DNA of 64,000 nt, from positions 248,001-312,000 of the forward strand of contig VWRR01000005.1 of NCBI GenBank assembly GCA_013995675.1. Direction: 5' to 3'. This document shows positions 41,050 to 51,324 of this stretch, one piece after another (within the stretch, counting starts at the first letter, position 1; each line of letters starts with the position of its first letter). This DNA comes from Cyanidiococcus yangmingshanensis (taxonomy: Eukaryota; Rhodophyta; Bangiophyceae; Cyanidiales; Cyanidiaceae). The position numbers and the translations under genes were made by a program. The notes beneath the pieces were generated by a model. It was not told where the DNA came from and did not search any database. It saw only the letters and a list, made by a program, of their open reading frames with translations.

Positions 41050-43530
41050 ATGGTTCGTTCGCCAAGACGCCATGATCCCGCGACGGATTGGCCTCGGCGC
41101 ATCTCTTGCTCGTGCGAGATTTTCAGTGAACGTTGCCTCCGTTCGAGTGCTATGCACCTGGGGACGCGAGTCGGGTTTATTCCTTCCGTACCAGTTCAAG
41201 TTCAACGTCAGCGCTGTGGGTTTTTGGAAAAGGAAGAGAACGTTGGATGGTGCAAACGTAAAGTCCGGGGACGACCGTCGGCCAAGAAACGGTTGAGCGC
41301 ACGCTCCAGTTCGCTTGTATGTTCGTACTTGCCCTTGTCACCGGCTTCACCGAGTCCGCAGCCCTCGGAGCCGGAGAAGAACTTGCAACAAAAGATAGAA
41401 AAGCTTCTAAAACAGATTCGATCCTCATGGAATCGCATCATTTCTCGAAGACGCCAAGAGACGTCGCGTCGTTTGCAAGCCGAACTCCCTGCGCAGTGGT
41501 CCGAGGCGTTGTCGTCTCTACGAGATCATCTCGCAGGCGACACAGAACGTCCAAGCAGTTCGAGTTCAGACGGCGACTCGATCACTGTGATGCTGAAAAA
41601 CGCGGGCGAGTTGGTTGATCGCCTCGTTTCGTCCAGCGGCGACAGGAGGACCGATCTCGGCGCCATGCTCACAGACCTGGCTGATGATGCGCAATCTCGT
41701 CTCGAACAGACGCGCGATGACATCCAGCGCTGGGCCCGTCAGACAACGAGATTTCTCCGGGATCGATTGCCTGATGAGACGGCTCGGGCAATGCGCGATC
41801 TGAACGATGCCGTGCGTTCGTTGGTCGCAACCAGCACTGGCGATGTGGAGCTGCCTTCGCGCATGCGCTCAGCCGAGCAAGCGCTTCAGAACCTTCGACG
41901 ACAGTTTGACGATGCAAAGCCGGATCTTTCAAATACACTAGCGCCGGTGGTTGCCGAGGCCCAGCGAATGCTCGAATCGATGCGTTCGCAGTACGATCGT
42001 TTTACCCGCACGAAGCTTGCGCAGATGACTGCCTCGGTTGGCATTGCCGAGTCGACCTATATTGTCGAGCCATTACGTGGGCGCACGTTACCTTTTGATC
42101 CACAGATTGCGTTGCTCATGGCGGGTTTCAGTTTCGATGCGTACCGGGATCCGAAGCCGTACGAAGGGAAACGTTGCGTTTTCGGTGACCTTCAAACAGT
42201 CTACCTATCGTTGGACTTTGTTCGGGAATGTTTCCAAGGCGTCCTCTCCGGTCAGACTGGCCGTAACTGGTCATTGGAGTATCCGCCGGAGGAGTCAGCA
42301 CGAGAGCACGAAGAGTATAGCTTCTATATCCGCAATCATGAGGAAGATAACGCCATCATAATCGAACGCAAAAACCTGTTTCAAACGGAACGCCGTGCCG
42401 TCAAAGTGACCGGTGTACCCGGATCACGCTTTGTGCCGTTTCGATCGAATGATACCATAGCTGTTGGTGCTGCTGGAAATCCTTCCCAGATTACTTCTTC
42501 GGAGGCGTCGCTAATGGGATTCGCGCAACAAGCGACTCGACGTTGGACGGATGCTGCTCAGAACGCTTTCGACCAAGCTGTGCTGCAGGTGCAACGACGA
42601 GCAAATGCAGCTCAAGTTGCAGAATCGGTGGAGCAGCTCATCCGAGAGTCCGACATTCCGCCAGGGGAGTTGCGCGAATGGGACGAGCTTCAGCGGCGGG
42701 TCACAGACGAAATAACCTGCTACAAAGATACGGAAAGACTCATGTTTGTGAAACACGTAGGCACCGATACCGAGTTCTACATCTGGCGCTCGCCTTCTGT
42801 AGAGCCGAATCGACGGCTCGTGTTCGCCTTCCGTGGCACGGTACAAATGTCGTGGCGAGACTTTATCACCGATGCGAAGCTCAACCAGGTCGATTTTTCC
42901 GAAGAAAGTCGAGTCGAGGGTGCGCGAGTGCACGCTGGTTTTGCCGAGGCATTCCGTTCAATCCGAGACACTGTTCGTCGTGTTGCACTCCATTTTGTGG
43001 AGAAATGCCGTGAAGAAGGCACGCTGTCTATGGAAGGATTGGAGCTTTTTTTCACGGGACACTCTTTAGGGGCAGCACTCGCCACACTGGCTGCGCTGGA
43101 TATCACGCGTGTCCTTGAAGAGCGCGGTATACGTACGAGTCAAGGCACAGGCAAGGGGGTGCGTATACGTATGTATAACTTCGGGTCGCCTCGTGTGGGC
43201 AATGCAGTCTTTGCGCGTACTTTCAACGAGCTCGTTCCTGACGCTTATCGTGTGGTGAACGATGCGGATGTAGTTGCACGGCTGCCGCGGACCCTGAGCT
43301 TCGATTACCATCACATTGGCTCGACTGTCTTGGTGAACGCTGACGGCAAACTCTGGATTGAGGGCCAGAGCTCTGGCAAGGACCCACTCAAAGAGCGGTG
43401 GTCTTCCCTAGAGGATCTGATTCGTTTGGAACAGCGAGCGTTCGAAAGCATTTTCAATAACGAAGCGCTCCTTCATCATCTGGAGGATGCCTATTTCGTT
43501 GCTTTAGCTCGAACCATTGTACGCATCTGA
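41050..43530 (+). CDS. Class 3 lipase, possibly plastid
   Basis: Alpha/beta-hydrolase acting on acyl glycerolipids, close in layout to plant plastid lipases. In the 826-residue product the catalytic core is C-terminal: RRLVFAFRGTVQMSWRDF, the nucleophile elbow FFTGHSLGAALATLAALD (Ser near residue 669), MYNFGSPRVGNAVF, then RVVNDADVVARLP with the catalytic Asp region, and YHHIGSTV with the His. Before it lie a long helical, charged region (residues 100-320) and a C2-like insert region. ATG 41050 is first; ATG 41152 begins MHLGTRVGFIPSVPVQ, which looks more like a transit peptide with an N-terminal Phe, so either start is possible. Frame intact. Confidence 0.85.
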   Translation: MVRSPRRHDPATDWPRRISCSCEIFSERCLRSSAMHLGTRVGFIPSVPVQVQRQRCGFLEKEENVGWCKRKVRGRPSAKKRLSARSSSLVCSYLPLSPASPSPQPSEPEKNLQQKIEKLLKQIRSSWNRIISRRRQETSRRLQAELPAQWSEALSSLRDHLAGDTERPSSSSSDGDSITVMLKNAGELVDRLVSSSGDRRTDLGAMLTDLADDAQSRLEQTRDDIQRWARQTTRFLRDRLPDETARAMRDLNDAVRSLVATSTGDVELPSRMRSAEQALQNLRRQFDDAKPDLSNTLAPVVAEAQRMLESMRSQYDRFTRTKLAQMTASVGIAESTYIVEPLRGRTLPFDPQIALLMAGFSFDAYRDPKPYEGKRCVFGDLQTVYLSLDFVRECFQGVLSGQTGRNWSLEYPPEESAREHEEYSFYIRNHEEDNAIIIERKNLFQTERRAVKVTGVPGSRFVPFRSNDTIAVGAAGNPSQITSSEASLMGFAQQATRRWTDAAQNAFDQAVLQVQRRANAAQVAESVEQLIRESDIPPGELREWDELQRRVTDEITCYKDTERLMFVKHVGTDTEFYIWRSPSVEPNRRLVFAFRGTVQMSWRDFITDAKLNQVDFSEESRVEGARVHAGFAEAFRSIRDTVRRVALHFVEKCREEGTLSMEGLELFFTGHSLGAALATLAALDITRVLEERGIRTSQGTGKGVRIRMYNFGSPRVGNAVFARTFNELVPDAYRVVNDADVVARLPRTLSFDYHHIGSTVLVNADGKLWIEGQSSGKDPLKERWSSLEDLIRLEQRAFESIFNNEALLHHLEDAYFVALARTIVRI

Positions 43531-43748
43531 ATATAGGCGTTCCGTGCGAATCTCACCTTTCCGACTGCCTCTGGCGCAGTCACTACAGGTGGCGACGCTG
43601 GCAGAGGCTGCAAAATAAGTCGCTATGAATCTTTCGAGACTGCTTGATAGCGTCAAATTTGGAGGCTGTGCATTCTATCCAGTAAACTTGCTCCAAGCAC
43701 AACGGTGGATATGCACGAATGAAAGGAAAATACACGCGGATGAGGCCA

Positions 43749-44795
43749 TCAAAGAACGAGTTGCGGTAAACCAGTCTGCCATGAACGCACGAGCGCTTCA
43801 GCGACTCGCGTCGCTTGGAGACCGTCCAGGGCACCAGGCGCGCCTGTCGGCAAGACACCTGCTCGTATGGCTTGAGCAAATACCTCCATCTCTCGCTGGA
43901 ACGCCAGCTCAAAACGTTCCGCAAACACTGGAGCGATGCGCTCTGACAAGGCTCCGGCTGTGTTCGCAACCCGCACTGCATCACCGGCACGCCTCAGTTC
44001 ACCGAGAAAAACCGTTCCACGCTGGCAGACCAATTCACTCGTTACATTATAACCGTAACCGAAAGCCCGGCAGAAATGTGCTGAGGCGACGGTACCGTTA
44101 TCCATCTCGAATGTGACGATAGCGTTATCAGCGTCGCCGAGTTCAGCTAGTTGTGGATACACGAGCGATCGACACACAACGTGGACCCGATGCACCTCCG
44201 CTGCGAGAAGCCAGCGAGCTAGGTCGATATCATGAACGGCGAGATCGAGCAGTAAGGAATTGTAACCCACATCTCGCTGATATTTAGCGGGGTACTCCGC
44301 ATCGCCGGAGGTGCACTTTAGAACAGTCGGTTGACCAAGAACTCCCGATTCTACGAGCTCCTTACCGCGGACATACGCCGGATCAAAACGTCGCATAAAT
44401 CCAATCATGAAAATCTTTCGTTCCGACTCCTCGCGCTCTGCTTGAACCCGCTCCAGACAGCTTAGCGCTTCTTGTGCGCTCTCCACGGAGAGACCGAGCG
44501 GTTTTTCGCAGAAAATGTGCTTACCCGCTCTTGATGCAGCGATAATTTGCTGCGTATGCTCTGAAGGAGCTGTCGCGACAACCACAGCGTGCACCAGTGG
44601 CGATGCTATCGCTTCCTCGTACGACGAGAACCGCAGCTGTTCGGGAACGTACAGCCGAACCCCGAGCTCCTGCAGACTTTTTGAACGCTTCGAAGCTAGC
44701 GCTAGCTCAACACCGCCAAGACGTCTCAGCGACTCTGCATGGATTTTGCCCATTTCGCCGAGTCCCAGCACGCATACGCAAAGCTTCTGCTCCAT
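43749..44795 (-). CDS. Gfo/Idh/MocA-family oxidoreductase
   Basis: NAD(P)-dependent dehydrogenase, most like myo-inositol 2-dehydrogenase and related sugar or polyol dehydrogenases. The 348-residue product has the N-terminal Rossmann motif VCVLGLGEMGKIHAES, the family signature AGKHIFCEKPLGLS with the catalytic Lys-Pro, MIGFMRRFDPAY, and LLDLAVHDIDLARWLL with the active-site Asp-His pair. The C-terminal beta-sheet domain follows (NAIVTFEMDNGTVASAHF). No targeting sequence is seen, so it is probably cytosolic. The substrate cannot be named. It converges with the lipase gene, with 218 bp between. Confidence 0.88.
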   Translation of the reverse strand: MEQKLCVCVLGLGEMGKIHAESLRRLGGVELALASKRSKSLQELGVRLYVPEQLRFSSYEEAIASPLVHAVVVATAPSEHTQQIIAASRAGKHIFCEKPLGLSVESAQEALSCLERVQAEREESERKIFMIGFMRRFDPAYVRGKELVESGVLGQPTVLKCTSGDAEYPAKYQRDVGYNSLLLDLAVHDIDLARWLLAAEVHRVHVVCRSLVYPQLAELGDADNAIVTFEMDNGTVASAHFCRAFGYGYNVTSELVCQRGTVFLGELRRAGDAVRVANTAGALSERIAPVFAERFELAFQREMEVFAQAIRAGVLPTGAPGALDGLQATRVAEALVRSWQTGLPQLVL

Positions 44796-45749
44796 GCTGG
44801 AGAGATCGTACCGTTGCTAGCCACAACAGCGAGACGTGTCGTCCGCATGCAAGCTGAAATCGCCGCATGCATGTTGAGCGTTGGCGTGTTGTTGTCTGTG
44901 CCCGAACTCGCAACCTTGCAGCCTCACAAATATTTTCATCGCATTTTTTGCAGCGCAAGACGCTTTGTCATGCAGATTCGAGCCATGCTCCACTCACTAT
45001 CGGTTAGGTCAACCTGATAAAGTCTCTGTCTGCATGGTCCTCCGTGTTTCTCCGAAGCACTTGGCCGTCAGGCTCTCTGTCCGAACGAAGGGCCGCGGAG
45101 CCTCCAGGCGTGCTCGCGTCCGTCCTGTCCCATGGAATTGTCGGTACGCAGCTTACTGCATCGGCACTCATCAGCGAGTAATCAACCATGCTCAGTCGCC
45201 TGTAGTACTCGGAGGTTCGGCTTCGCGATTCACAGGTGGCTCCGACGTCATTTTTATTGGCGTCATCCACAAGACGGAAAAATATGAGCCCAACGGCCCA
45301 GAACATAACTCGGTCGCGAGTCTCGGAAATCACGAACATGTTCATCTATCCATCTCACAACAAAGGATATGGTCGGTCTCGAAGCAGGCCATCCCTCAAG
45401 CTCTGCGACGTGTCTTTCAGAATGCACCAATGAGCTGGGTCTGGCTCACCATTCAGTCGTCAAATCCATCGGCATGAAGGAACTGTGCATTCATGGAGGA
45501 GTCTCGATCGAAAATATCTTCATGCAGCGGGTCGCTATCCTCACGGGTGCATCCTCGGCGACGGCGATCATAGGCGACGAGTGCCGTACTCTCCCGTTGA
45601 GCGCTCCCGTGGCATCGAATGGAACTGCACATGCACTGCGTGGTGAATACTGCATCCTGTCTCGCAATGACCTCGGCGTCTTGTTCGAACAGGTGCAAAC
45701 AAGTTTACTCATAGTGTCACGAGATCGCTGCAGACTCATCGGAACGCGT
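44796..45749. other. Spacer with unproven small frames
   Basis: 954 bp. A minus frame from ATG 45345 begins MNMFVISETRDRVMFWAVGL with a possible membrane segment (113 codons, stop 45004), while a 198-codon plus frame covers the same bases. Neither is recognised, and neither is called. Confidence 0.4.
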
Positions 45750-46046
45750 TTACGGTACGTAGCCACTGCCCAGTTGCCCGGGGCCACTCGGCGTAGGAGC
45801 AGCAGCCAAAACACAGATCTGGCTACCGTTCAAGAACATTTGATCTATATGCTGGATTTCGACGCCTTCGTCTGTATACGTGTATTCGTCGACATCCTCT
45901 AGAAAGAGGTTCACGTACTCGTCGAATCCCTGCAAGAGGCCACAGAACTCACGTGCACTCCGAAGAATGATCCAGACTCGAGTTCCAACAGCGGCGTCGA
46001 CGAGCTCCAGAGGATACACAGATGACGTTCGCTTTTCGTCCTCCAT
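45750..46046 (-). CDS. LSM5: U6 snRNA-associated protein LSm5
   Basis: Subunit of the LSm1-7 and LSm2-8 rings. The 98-residue product has YPLELVDAAVGTRVWIILRS, then Sm1 REFCGLLQGFDEYVNLFLEDV and Sm2-type IQHIDQMFLNGSQICVLAAA. The N-terminal PLELVD and the central GFD-YVN-LEDV pattern are LSm5-specific, as is LNG in place of the usual RG in Sm2. ATG 46046 is the natural start. Frame intact. Confidence 0.92.
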   Translation of the reverse strand: MEDEKRTSSVYPLELVDAAVGTRVWIILRSAREFCGLLQGFDEYVNLFLEDVDEYTYTDEGVEIQHIDQMFLNGSQICVLAAAPTPSGPGQLGSGYVP

Positions 46047-46819
46047 CTATGTCGAAATAAACAAAGCGCCCGATTGCAGAGGCCTTGCTCACAGCGGCTG
46101 CGAACAAGCGGACCGGAAGAAGCTACCAAGTAAAAGCTGGGCCAAACTTTGTGCGGGACAGCACTCAAGACCGCTGTTCCTCAAACCGTGGGAGAGGGCC
46201 CCCACAAACCAAGGGGCAGTCAAAAACGAACAGTCGGCACCTTTCACTCGGACGAGAGCAGTACAGTCTCAAAAAAAGCGTCAAAACAGACAGTTGCTTC
46301 AGCGGAGCACGATAGCCTTGAGAGAGCGATTCGAAGGCTCCTGTATAATAATCGCTCGCGTCTCCGACCAGTGGCACTGACTCGGTTAATCCAGGAAAAC
46401 TCCGATTCCAATTTAAAACTATTACGCCAACAAACACCAATCGGGTTGAAAGGTCACGGCCGAAGAGGTACCGAACACCAAAGCCTACCTTTGAGCAGAG
46501 CACTGAAGCCCTCTCAGTGCGCCTCTCAACACCTAGAGCCTTCCCAAACGATCAACTACAAAGCAAGCAGCTAACAGTGCTCAGAATCCACTTTTTGGTG
46601 CTTCAGCGGCTTGATAGTGCTCCAGCACTCCTTCAAGCGCTGCTCTTCAGAGACGCAACCGCGATAAGCGTCAAGCACAACAACGATGCGCCCCTGCGAC
46701 TACGGATATCGTTGTTGACGCAAGGGGTTCATGGCTCATGCAGCTTTTGCGCCACTGGTTGCCTTCGTTCTTTCGACTTGCCAGACCGAGCGAACAGAGC
46801 TCTACCGATCACAAATCTA
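46047..46819. other. Divergent spacer, LSm5 and SppA
   Basis: 773 bp. The SppA frame is open back to 46517 but has no ATG before 46820. A plus frame at about 46149-46574 (ERAIRRLLYNNRSRLRPVAL) looks somewhat protein-like but is unmatched and overlaps an opposite frame. Confidence 0.45.
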
Positions 46820-49189
46820 ATGGTTTTAGGCAAGGCCGCAGCTGGTTCTGTTGGCTGGTTGGGTCGCTTTTCGCGCACTGTGCGGAACACTCTAGCGCTC
46901 GTCGGTCTGTCGGCAGTCGGTCTGAGTGTCCTGGCGACGGTTCGTGCTGAACAAAGACTCCGGACGCTCGTCGGTGACCGTCCAGGGTCCGTCATTCTTG
47001 AAATACCTCTGGATAGTGTCCTGGTCTCAGAGGAGGAGCCGTTGGGTGACGTTGCCAACTGGCGTCGCCTCTGGGAACGTCTTCCGTTCTCAGCGTACTC
47101 TGCGCCAACGCCGGTTTCCTTATTCCAGCTCACGCGAGCGCTCGAGGATGCGTCGCAGGATCCTCGAGTCGCCGGCATATTGACGACTGCGGGCAGCAAC
47201 CAGGCACGCGCTTTCGGGGGCTATGCGAACCCGATAGGTGCCATTGAGGAGCTCTCGAAAGCTATTGGTGCTTTCATGCAGTCAGAACGACCGACTGCGT
47301 TTTACGCGTCGTCTTTTGAGAACACTGCAGCGTATTTTCTGGCTGTGGCTCATGAACAAATCTACATGCATCCGGCTGGCATCTGGAATGTCGTCGGTCT
47401 GTCTGCTGGAGGCCTCTTTCTGCGAGACTTTCTGGACGCAAGAGGTGTTCGAGTAGAGGTTATTCGTTGCGGTGAATATAAGACTGCTGCGAATGCATTC
47501 ACGGAGAGTGCCTACACGCCCGCACATCGGGAGGCTGTTCAAGCACTCTTGAGCACCTTCTACGCATCGATCGTCGGGGCCATTGCAACAGCCCGGCAGT
47601 CCGACAAAAAACGCATTGAAGAGCTGATCGACATGGCTCCGCTGAGTGCACCTGAAACACTCGAGGCTGGCCTGGTAAATGCGCTCGTCTTTCCGGATAA
47701 GATTCGAGAGCGCGTTCGGACTCTGGTGCTCTCTCGAATGCAAAGGCGCGTCGCTGAGCGCCGAGAAGCTAGAGACCGTCTCGAGAAGGTCTTGAATAAT
47801 CCGCAAGCATTTGATCAACTCAGCGATACTGTGGAATCATGGCTTCGGACACGCCCATGGGAGACAGCTCTGCCCAATGAGCGAAACGAATCGGCATCAG
47901 AATGGGTAGCCGTCTTTGACGCTCTGAATCGCGCGCGTCGCTCAGCCAGTGGCGAGCACCGAGAACCCGCCATGGATGCAGCACTAGTCCTCATTGAGCG
48001 CGTCCGTCGTTTGTTAGAAAGGATTAGCGAGTCGGGCTCCGGGGACGAAGCAATCACTGGAAAGCGCGGAACGGCTGTCGATCTCCAGCATTCCTTCCCA
48101 GAACGAGAGGTGTCGCGTGACGATGAGCGTGGCCTCCGTTTCTGCCCTATTACACAGTATATCGCGGAACGTGCGCTGGTTCGCAGTCGGCTTGAACGGG
48201 CCCATTTGCCCTGGTCGGAATGGCTCAAGCAGTTACTCCGGAACCGTGCATCACCCGAAAGCGAAGGTTTAGCGTCTTTACCTGTGATTGCGATCATCCC
48301 AGTGACAGGCGCCCTGTCTGAAACGAGTGTGCGTCTTCCCGTCAAGATAATAATGAAGGCAGCAAAAGATCCTCAAGTTCGTGCTGTTGTCATTCGCGTA
48401 GCATCACCGGGGGGCACGGTAACAGCTGCGGAAAATATACGCCATGCAGTGGAGCAATGCGCTAGCGAAAAGCCGGTCATTGCCTCTTTGGGGCACGTTG
48501 CTGCGTCGGGAGGTTATCTGGCGGCCCTCCCTGCAAAGCACATTCTGGCACCGGCTTGCTCAATAACAGGTAGCATCGGTGTCATACTGCTCAAACTCAA
48601 TGTGCTGGTCGCAGCCAACCGTCTCGGCATTCAGTTTGATCATGTCTCGATGGGCAAGAATGCATCCCATTTTGCTGCCCTGTCGAGTCTATTTCAGAAG
48701 CTGGAGCAAGACCAGCAACATCGATTAGAGAGTCTGGTTGATTGGCAATATGCTTTGTTTTGCGGTCAGGTTGCGCGTTTTCGTCATCTTAATGAAGAGT
48801 CAGTCCAGAAAATCGCCCAGGGGCGCATTTGGAGCGGTTACGACGCAGTCCGTCTTGGCATCGTAGATCGCCACGGTGGCTTGCAAGAAGCGATCAGACT
48901 GGCTCGACAAGAGGCCCAGCTGGCACCTTGGGATCTGTTGCGCGTAGACAGTCGGTATGGCCGGTCTTCAGGCTCTATCGGAGAAGTCTTCCGACGGTTT
49001 CTCAGCCAAGGGCTTGATGACCCGGACCAGGATGAGGGTTTGGAGCCAGTACCATGGCCGGTTGTGGCCACTTTTCCTGCTGTGGCCCAGAAATGTCTCC
49101 GCCAATACATGGACGTATTCGCTCGTGCCCCAGTACACGAACCTATGGCTCTTTGGCTCGAGGGTCTAGATTTCTGGATTGACTCGTGA
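46820..49189 (+). CDS. SPPA: Signal peptide peptidase A (protease IV), long form
   Basis: Membrane-bound serine protease of family S49; in plants the homologue is a light-induced thylakoid protease. The first in-frame ATG is 46820, giving 789 residues. A membrane segment lies near residues 25-40 (TLALVGLSAVGLSVLATV). Both S49 halves are present. The N-terminal half supplies the catalytic Lys in RCGEYKTAANAF (about residue 221); the C-terminal half supplies the Ser in GHVAASGGYLAA (about 563), preceded by VASPGGTVTAAENI and followed by ITGSIGVI. The middle linker is longer than in E. coli SppA (618 residues). Frame intact. Confidence 0.93.
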   Translation: MVLGKAAAGSVGWLGRFSRTVRNTLALVGLSAVGLSVLATVRAEQRLRTLVGDRPGSVILEIPLDSVLVSEEEPLGDVANWRRLWERLPFSAYSAPTPVSLFQLTRALEDASQDPRVAGILTTAGSNQARAFGGYANPIGAIEELSKAIGAFMQSERPTAFYASSFENTAAYFLAVAHEQIYMHPAGIWNVVGLSAGGLFLRDFLDARGVRVEVIRCGEYKTAANAFTESAYTPAHREAVQALLSTFYASIVGAIATARQSDKKRIEELIDMAPLSAPETLEAGLVNALVFPDKIRERVRTLVLSRMQRRVAERREARDRLEKVLNNPQAFDQLSDTVESWLRTRPWETALPNERNESASEWVAVFDALNRARRSASGEHREPAMDAALVLIERVRRLLERISESGSGDEAITGKRGTAVDLQHSFPEREVSRDDERGLRFCPITQYIAERALVRSRLERAHLPWSEWLKQLLRNRASPESEGLASLPVIAIIPVTGALSETSVRLPVKIIMKAAKDPQVRAVVIRVASPGGTVTAAENIRHAVEQCASEKPVIASLGHVAASGGYLAALPAKHILAPACSITGSIGVILLKLNVLVAANRLGIQFDHVSMGKNASHFAALSSLFQKLEQDQQHRLESLVDWQYALFCGQVARFRHLNEESVQKIAQGRIWSGYDAVRLGIVDRHGGLQEAIRLARQEAQLAPWDLLRVDSRYGRSSGSIGEVFRRFLSQGLDDPDQDEGLEPVPWPVVATFPAVAQKCLRQYMDVFARAPVHEPMALWLEGLDFWIDS

Positions 49190-49871
49190 TGACCTTATTG
49201 CTCGCCCTATGAAAACGAAAGCGAGTCGCCACAGTGATGATGGTGATGCTTGAAGTTGAATGCATCCAAGGCAGGTCAGAGGAACGTCCCTAATGGCTAC
49301 CAATTACGACTTTACCTGTGCACACGTTCCGAGGTTCCTACGAAATGAATCCGTGCAGGTAGGTCATTCCACGCTTTCCTAATCGCCATGGAGCCTTAAA
49401 CACCTAAGCCTGTTTTCCGCGCGGACAGGGCACCCGACTAGCCCTTCGGGTGATGGCGTGCACCAGGGACAGCAGCCCAGACACAAGCCGCGAAGAATAG
49501 ATTGGATACAAAGCGTCTTTCCAAGATTTTCTGATAGCTCCCTCTGTGGAGAACTTTTCTACTGCCGTCTGCGAGTCTCGAGACGTGCCTCCGTTCTGAT
49601 CCATGGTTACCGCAGTCATGTCTTCCGAAAGTGTCCATAGAGGGAGGCCATAGCAGCCAGTTTACCTTTAACCAGCTCCACAATTCCATTATTTTAACGA
49701 ACCGTAATCAAACGAGCACCTTGCAGGACTGGTCTTTGGCCATGATTAGCAAGTTCAAGGTTAAAAATAAGTGGTTATCTCAGCGACACCGCTGCCTGCA
49801 ACCTCCTCCTGTCAATATCAAACAGCCTCTGCGTTCCTGGTGCGCGAAATAGTCGCCAACAGAGTACCACC
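49190..49871. other. Convergent spacer
   Basis: 682 bp between the 3' ends of SppA and YVH1. Nothing recognised. Confidence 0.55.
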
Positions 49872-50768
49872 TTATCCGCACGAACCACGCCAACGAGGGT
49901 TGTTTCGAATGACTACTGCGCTTTTGCAAATAAAGAACGACGCCTGTCTCGATTCACTCAAGTCGAATGTACCCAACTTCCTGGAACAGAGGGGACAACG
50001 GAGGCGTCCACGCAAAGACCCGAGCATTCCCCTGGTGCCGCTTCCGTCGAAGCTCTTTGGCATCCAGGATATTGGAAAGAGCCGGTATCCCTCATGATCC
50101 TCGTGTAAAACATCCCGATGCGGGCGGAAAAGCGGGATCCGGCATTGGAGACAGGAGCTGCTGACGATTCCGCTCATCGCGTCCCTTTGCACCGTCTCCC
50201 ATTCTACAGCATACTCGTCTAGCCAAGTCTGTTTCAAAGACATGCACGTTAGGCCGTGCATTTCCCTTACAAAACGGGACCGACCACCGTTCCATATACG
50301 CAACTGATGAACGAAGCCGTGGTTCATACACACGTCTACGCCGCTGCGTTCAAGAGCGTTTCTCGCCTCTATCAGCCCATACGCATGCTGCTGCATCAGA
50401 AAGGCACACACGAGGGCCACTGAACGACTCTGGCCACTCACACAGTGACAAAGAACCCCGAGCTGCTCCTGCTGAGCTCTACGAACGAGCGGGAGCGCGT
50501 CTTGAAGCACTGGCCAGAGATCTTCCTGTGGCATATCTTGCAGTGCTGGTACTCGATTCCAGAGGCGGTTACCTGTTATTTGCGACCACTGCTCTAGTTC
50601 ACTGATTTCAGTACCGCAACCGAGAGAAATAATCAGGCGTATTGGGAACCGGTCAGGATTGCGAGCAACCGCAAGCGCGGAATCTAGAGAGCCAACATAA
50701 AGCCCAGGAAGCTCCACCAGGATAGGCAACTCATTTGGTTCGTGATAAGACTCAGAAGCAGCGCCCAT
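49872..50768 (-). CDS. YVH1: YVH1/DUSP12 dual-specificity phosphatase
   Basis: Protein phosphatase whose yeast homologue releases Mrt4 during late 60S ribosome assembly. The 298-residue product has the N-terminal DSP fold ELPGLYVGSLDSAL, the general acid in LQDMPQEDL (Asp about 78), and the loop CHCVSGQSRSVALV with nucleophile Cys about 109. The C-terminal zinc-binding region that defines the family follows: CLQCRIPLF, then WM and RLRCPLCSRKLGTFD. The last Cys pair of the usual set (CSCG) is changed, with FFICKSAVV in its place. The start ATG 50768 fits the normal length. Frame intact. Confidence 0.88.
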   Translation of the reverse strand: MGAASESYHEPNELPILVELPGLYVGSLDSALAVARNPDRFPIRLIISLGCGTEISELEQWSQITGNRLWNRVPALQDMPQEDLWPVLQDALPLVRRAQQEQLGVLCHCVSGQSRSVALVCAFLMQQHAYGLIEARNALERSGVDVCMNHGFVHQLRIWNGGRSRFVREMHGLTCMSLKQTWLDEYAVEWETVQRDAMSGIVSSSCLQCRIPLFRPHRDVLHEDHEGYRLFPISWMPKSFDGSGTRGMLGSLRGRLRCPLCSRKLGTFDLSESRQASFFICKSAVVIRNNPRWRGSCG

Positions 50769-51324
50769 CGCTGGCGAGAAGCGAAAGCGAATCTAGCCGA
50801 GCGAGCGTTTCCTCACGTGTACGCTGGAGTGCAGCTTGGGTGCGCCTACTCTCCAAGGACGCGGCGTTGGCCAGCAAACAGCGCTGAACCTTCGTGAAGC
50901 AGCACCTTCAAGAATCGTGGAACAACCATAGGTTTCGCCTTCTGAGCGGGCGCTACAAGCGTGCTTGTAACTCCAGCAGCGAGGTTACTGCACAGCAACC
51001 AAATGAACACGTCTCGAGAAGGGCGCTTTCCGTCGATCAAGCGTTCAGCGCTCCGAACGTTTCGAATCTCACCAGAGGAGATATGCTCCCAACGGACAAT
51101 TTACGGCATCAAAGACATGGTTTGTGAGTTTCAGTAGGACATTCGCAACTCCGCGTGCATTCGAATGCCTTCAGCGCACGTAGCATGAGGCCGCAAACGC
51201 AAAGAGAATGCTCTGATAGTTTTTGTTTGAGGTTCTATATCAAGCACGCCCACGCAGCTACAGTGGGGGCCATTTACAAAACATAGAGTGTCTGGCGACA
51301 TACTCGTTGGCATGGAGTAGCCCC
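50769..51324. other. Spacer upstream of YVH1
   Basis: 556 bp that must contain the YVH1 promoter and the SERAC1-like 3' region. No gene or repeat seen. Confidence 0.55.

Noticed and set aside
44881-45477. 198-codon plus frame and 113-codon minus frame over the same bases
   Set aside because: Both cannot be typical genes and neither resembles a known family. The minus one has a possible membrane segment and is noted in the spacer entry only.
46517-46819. N-terminal extension of SppA by about 100 codons
   Set aside because: The frame is open but has no ATG before 46820, and the sequence lacks targeting character. The membrane segment follows directly after ATG 46820.
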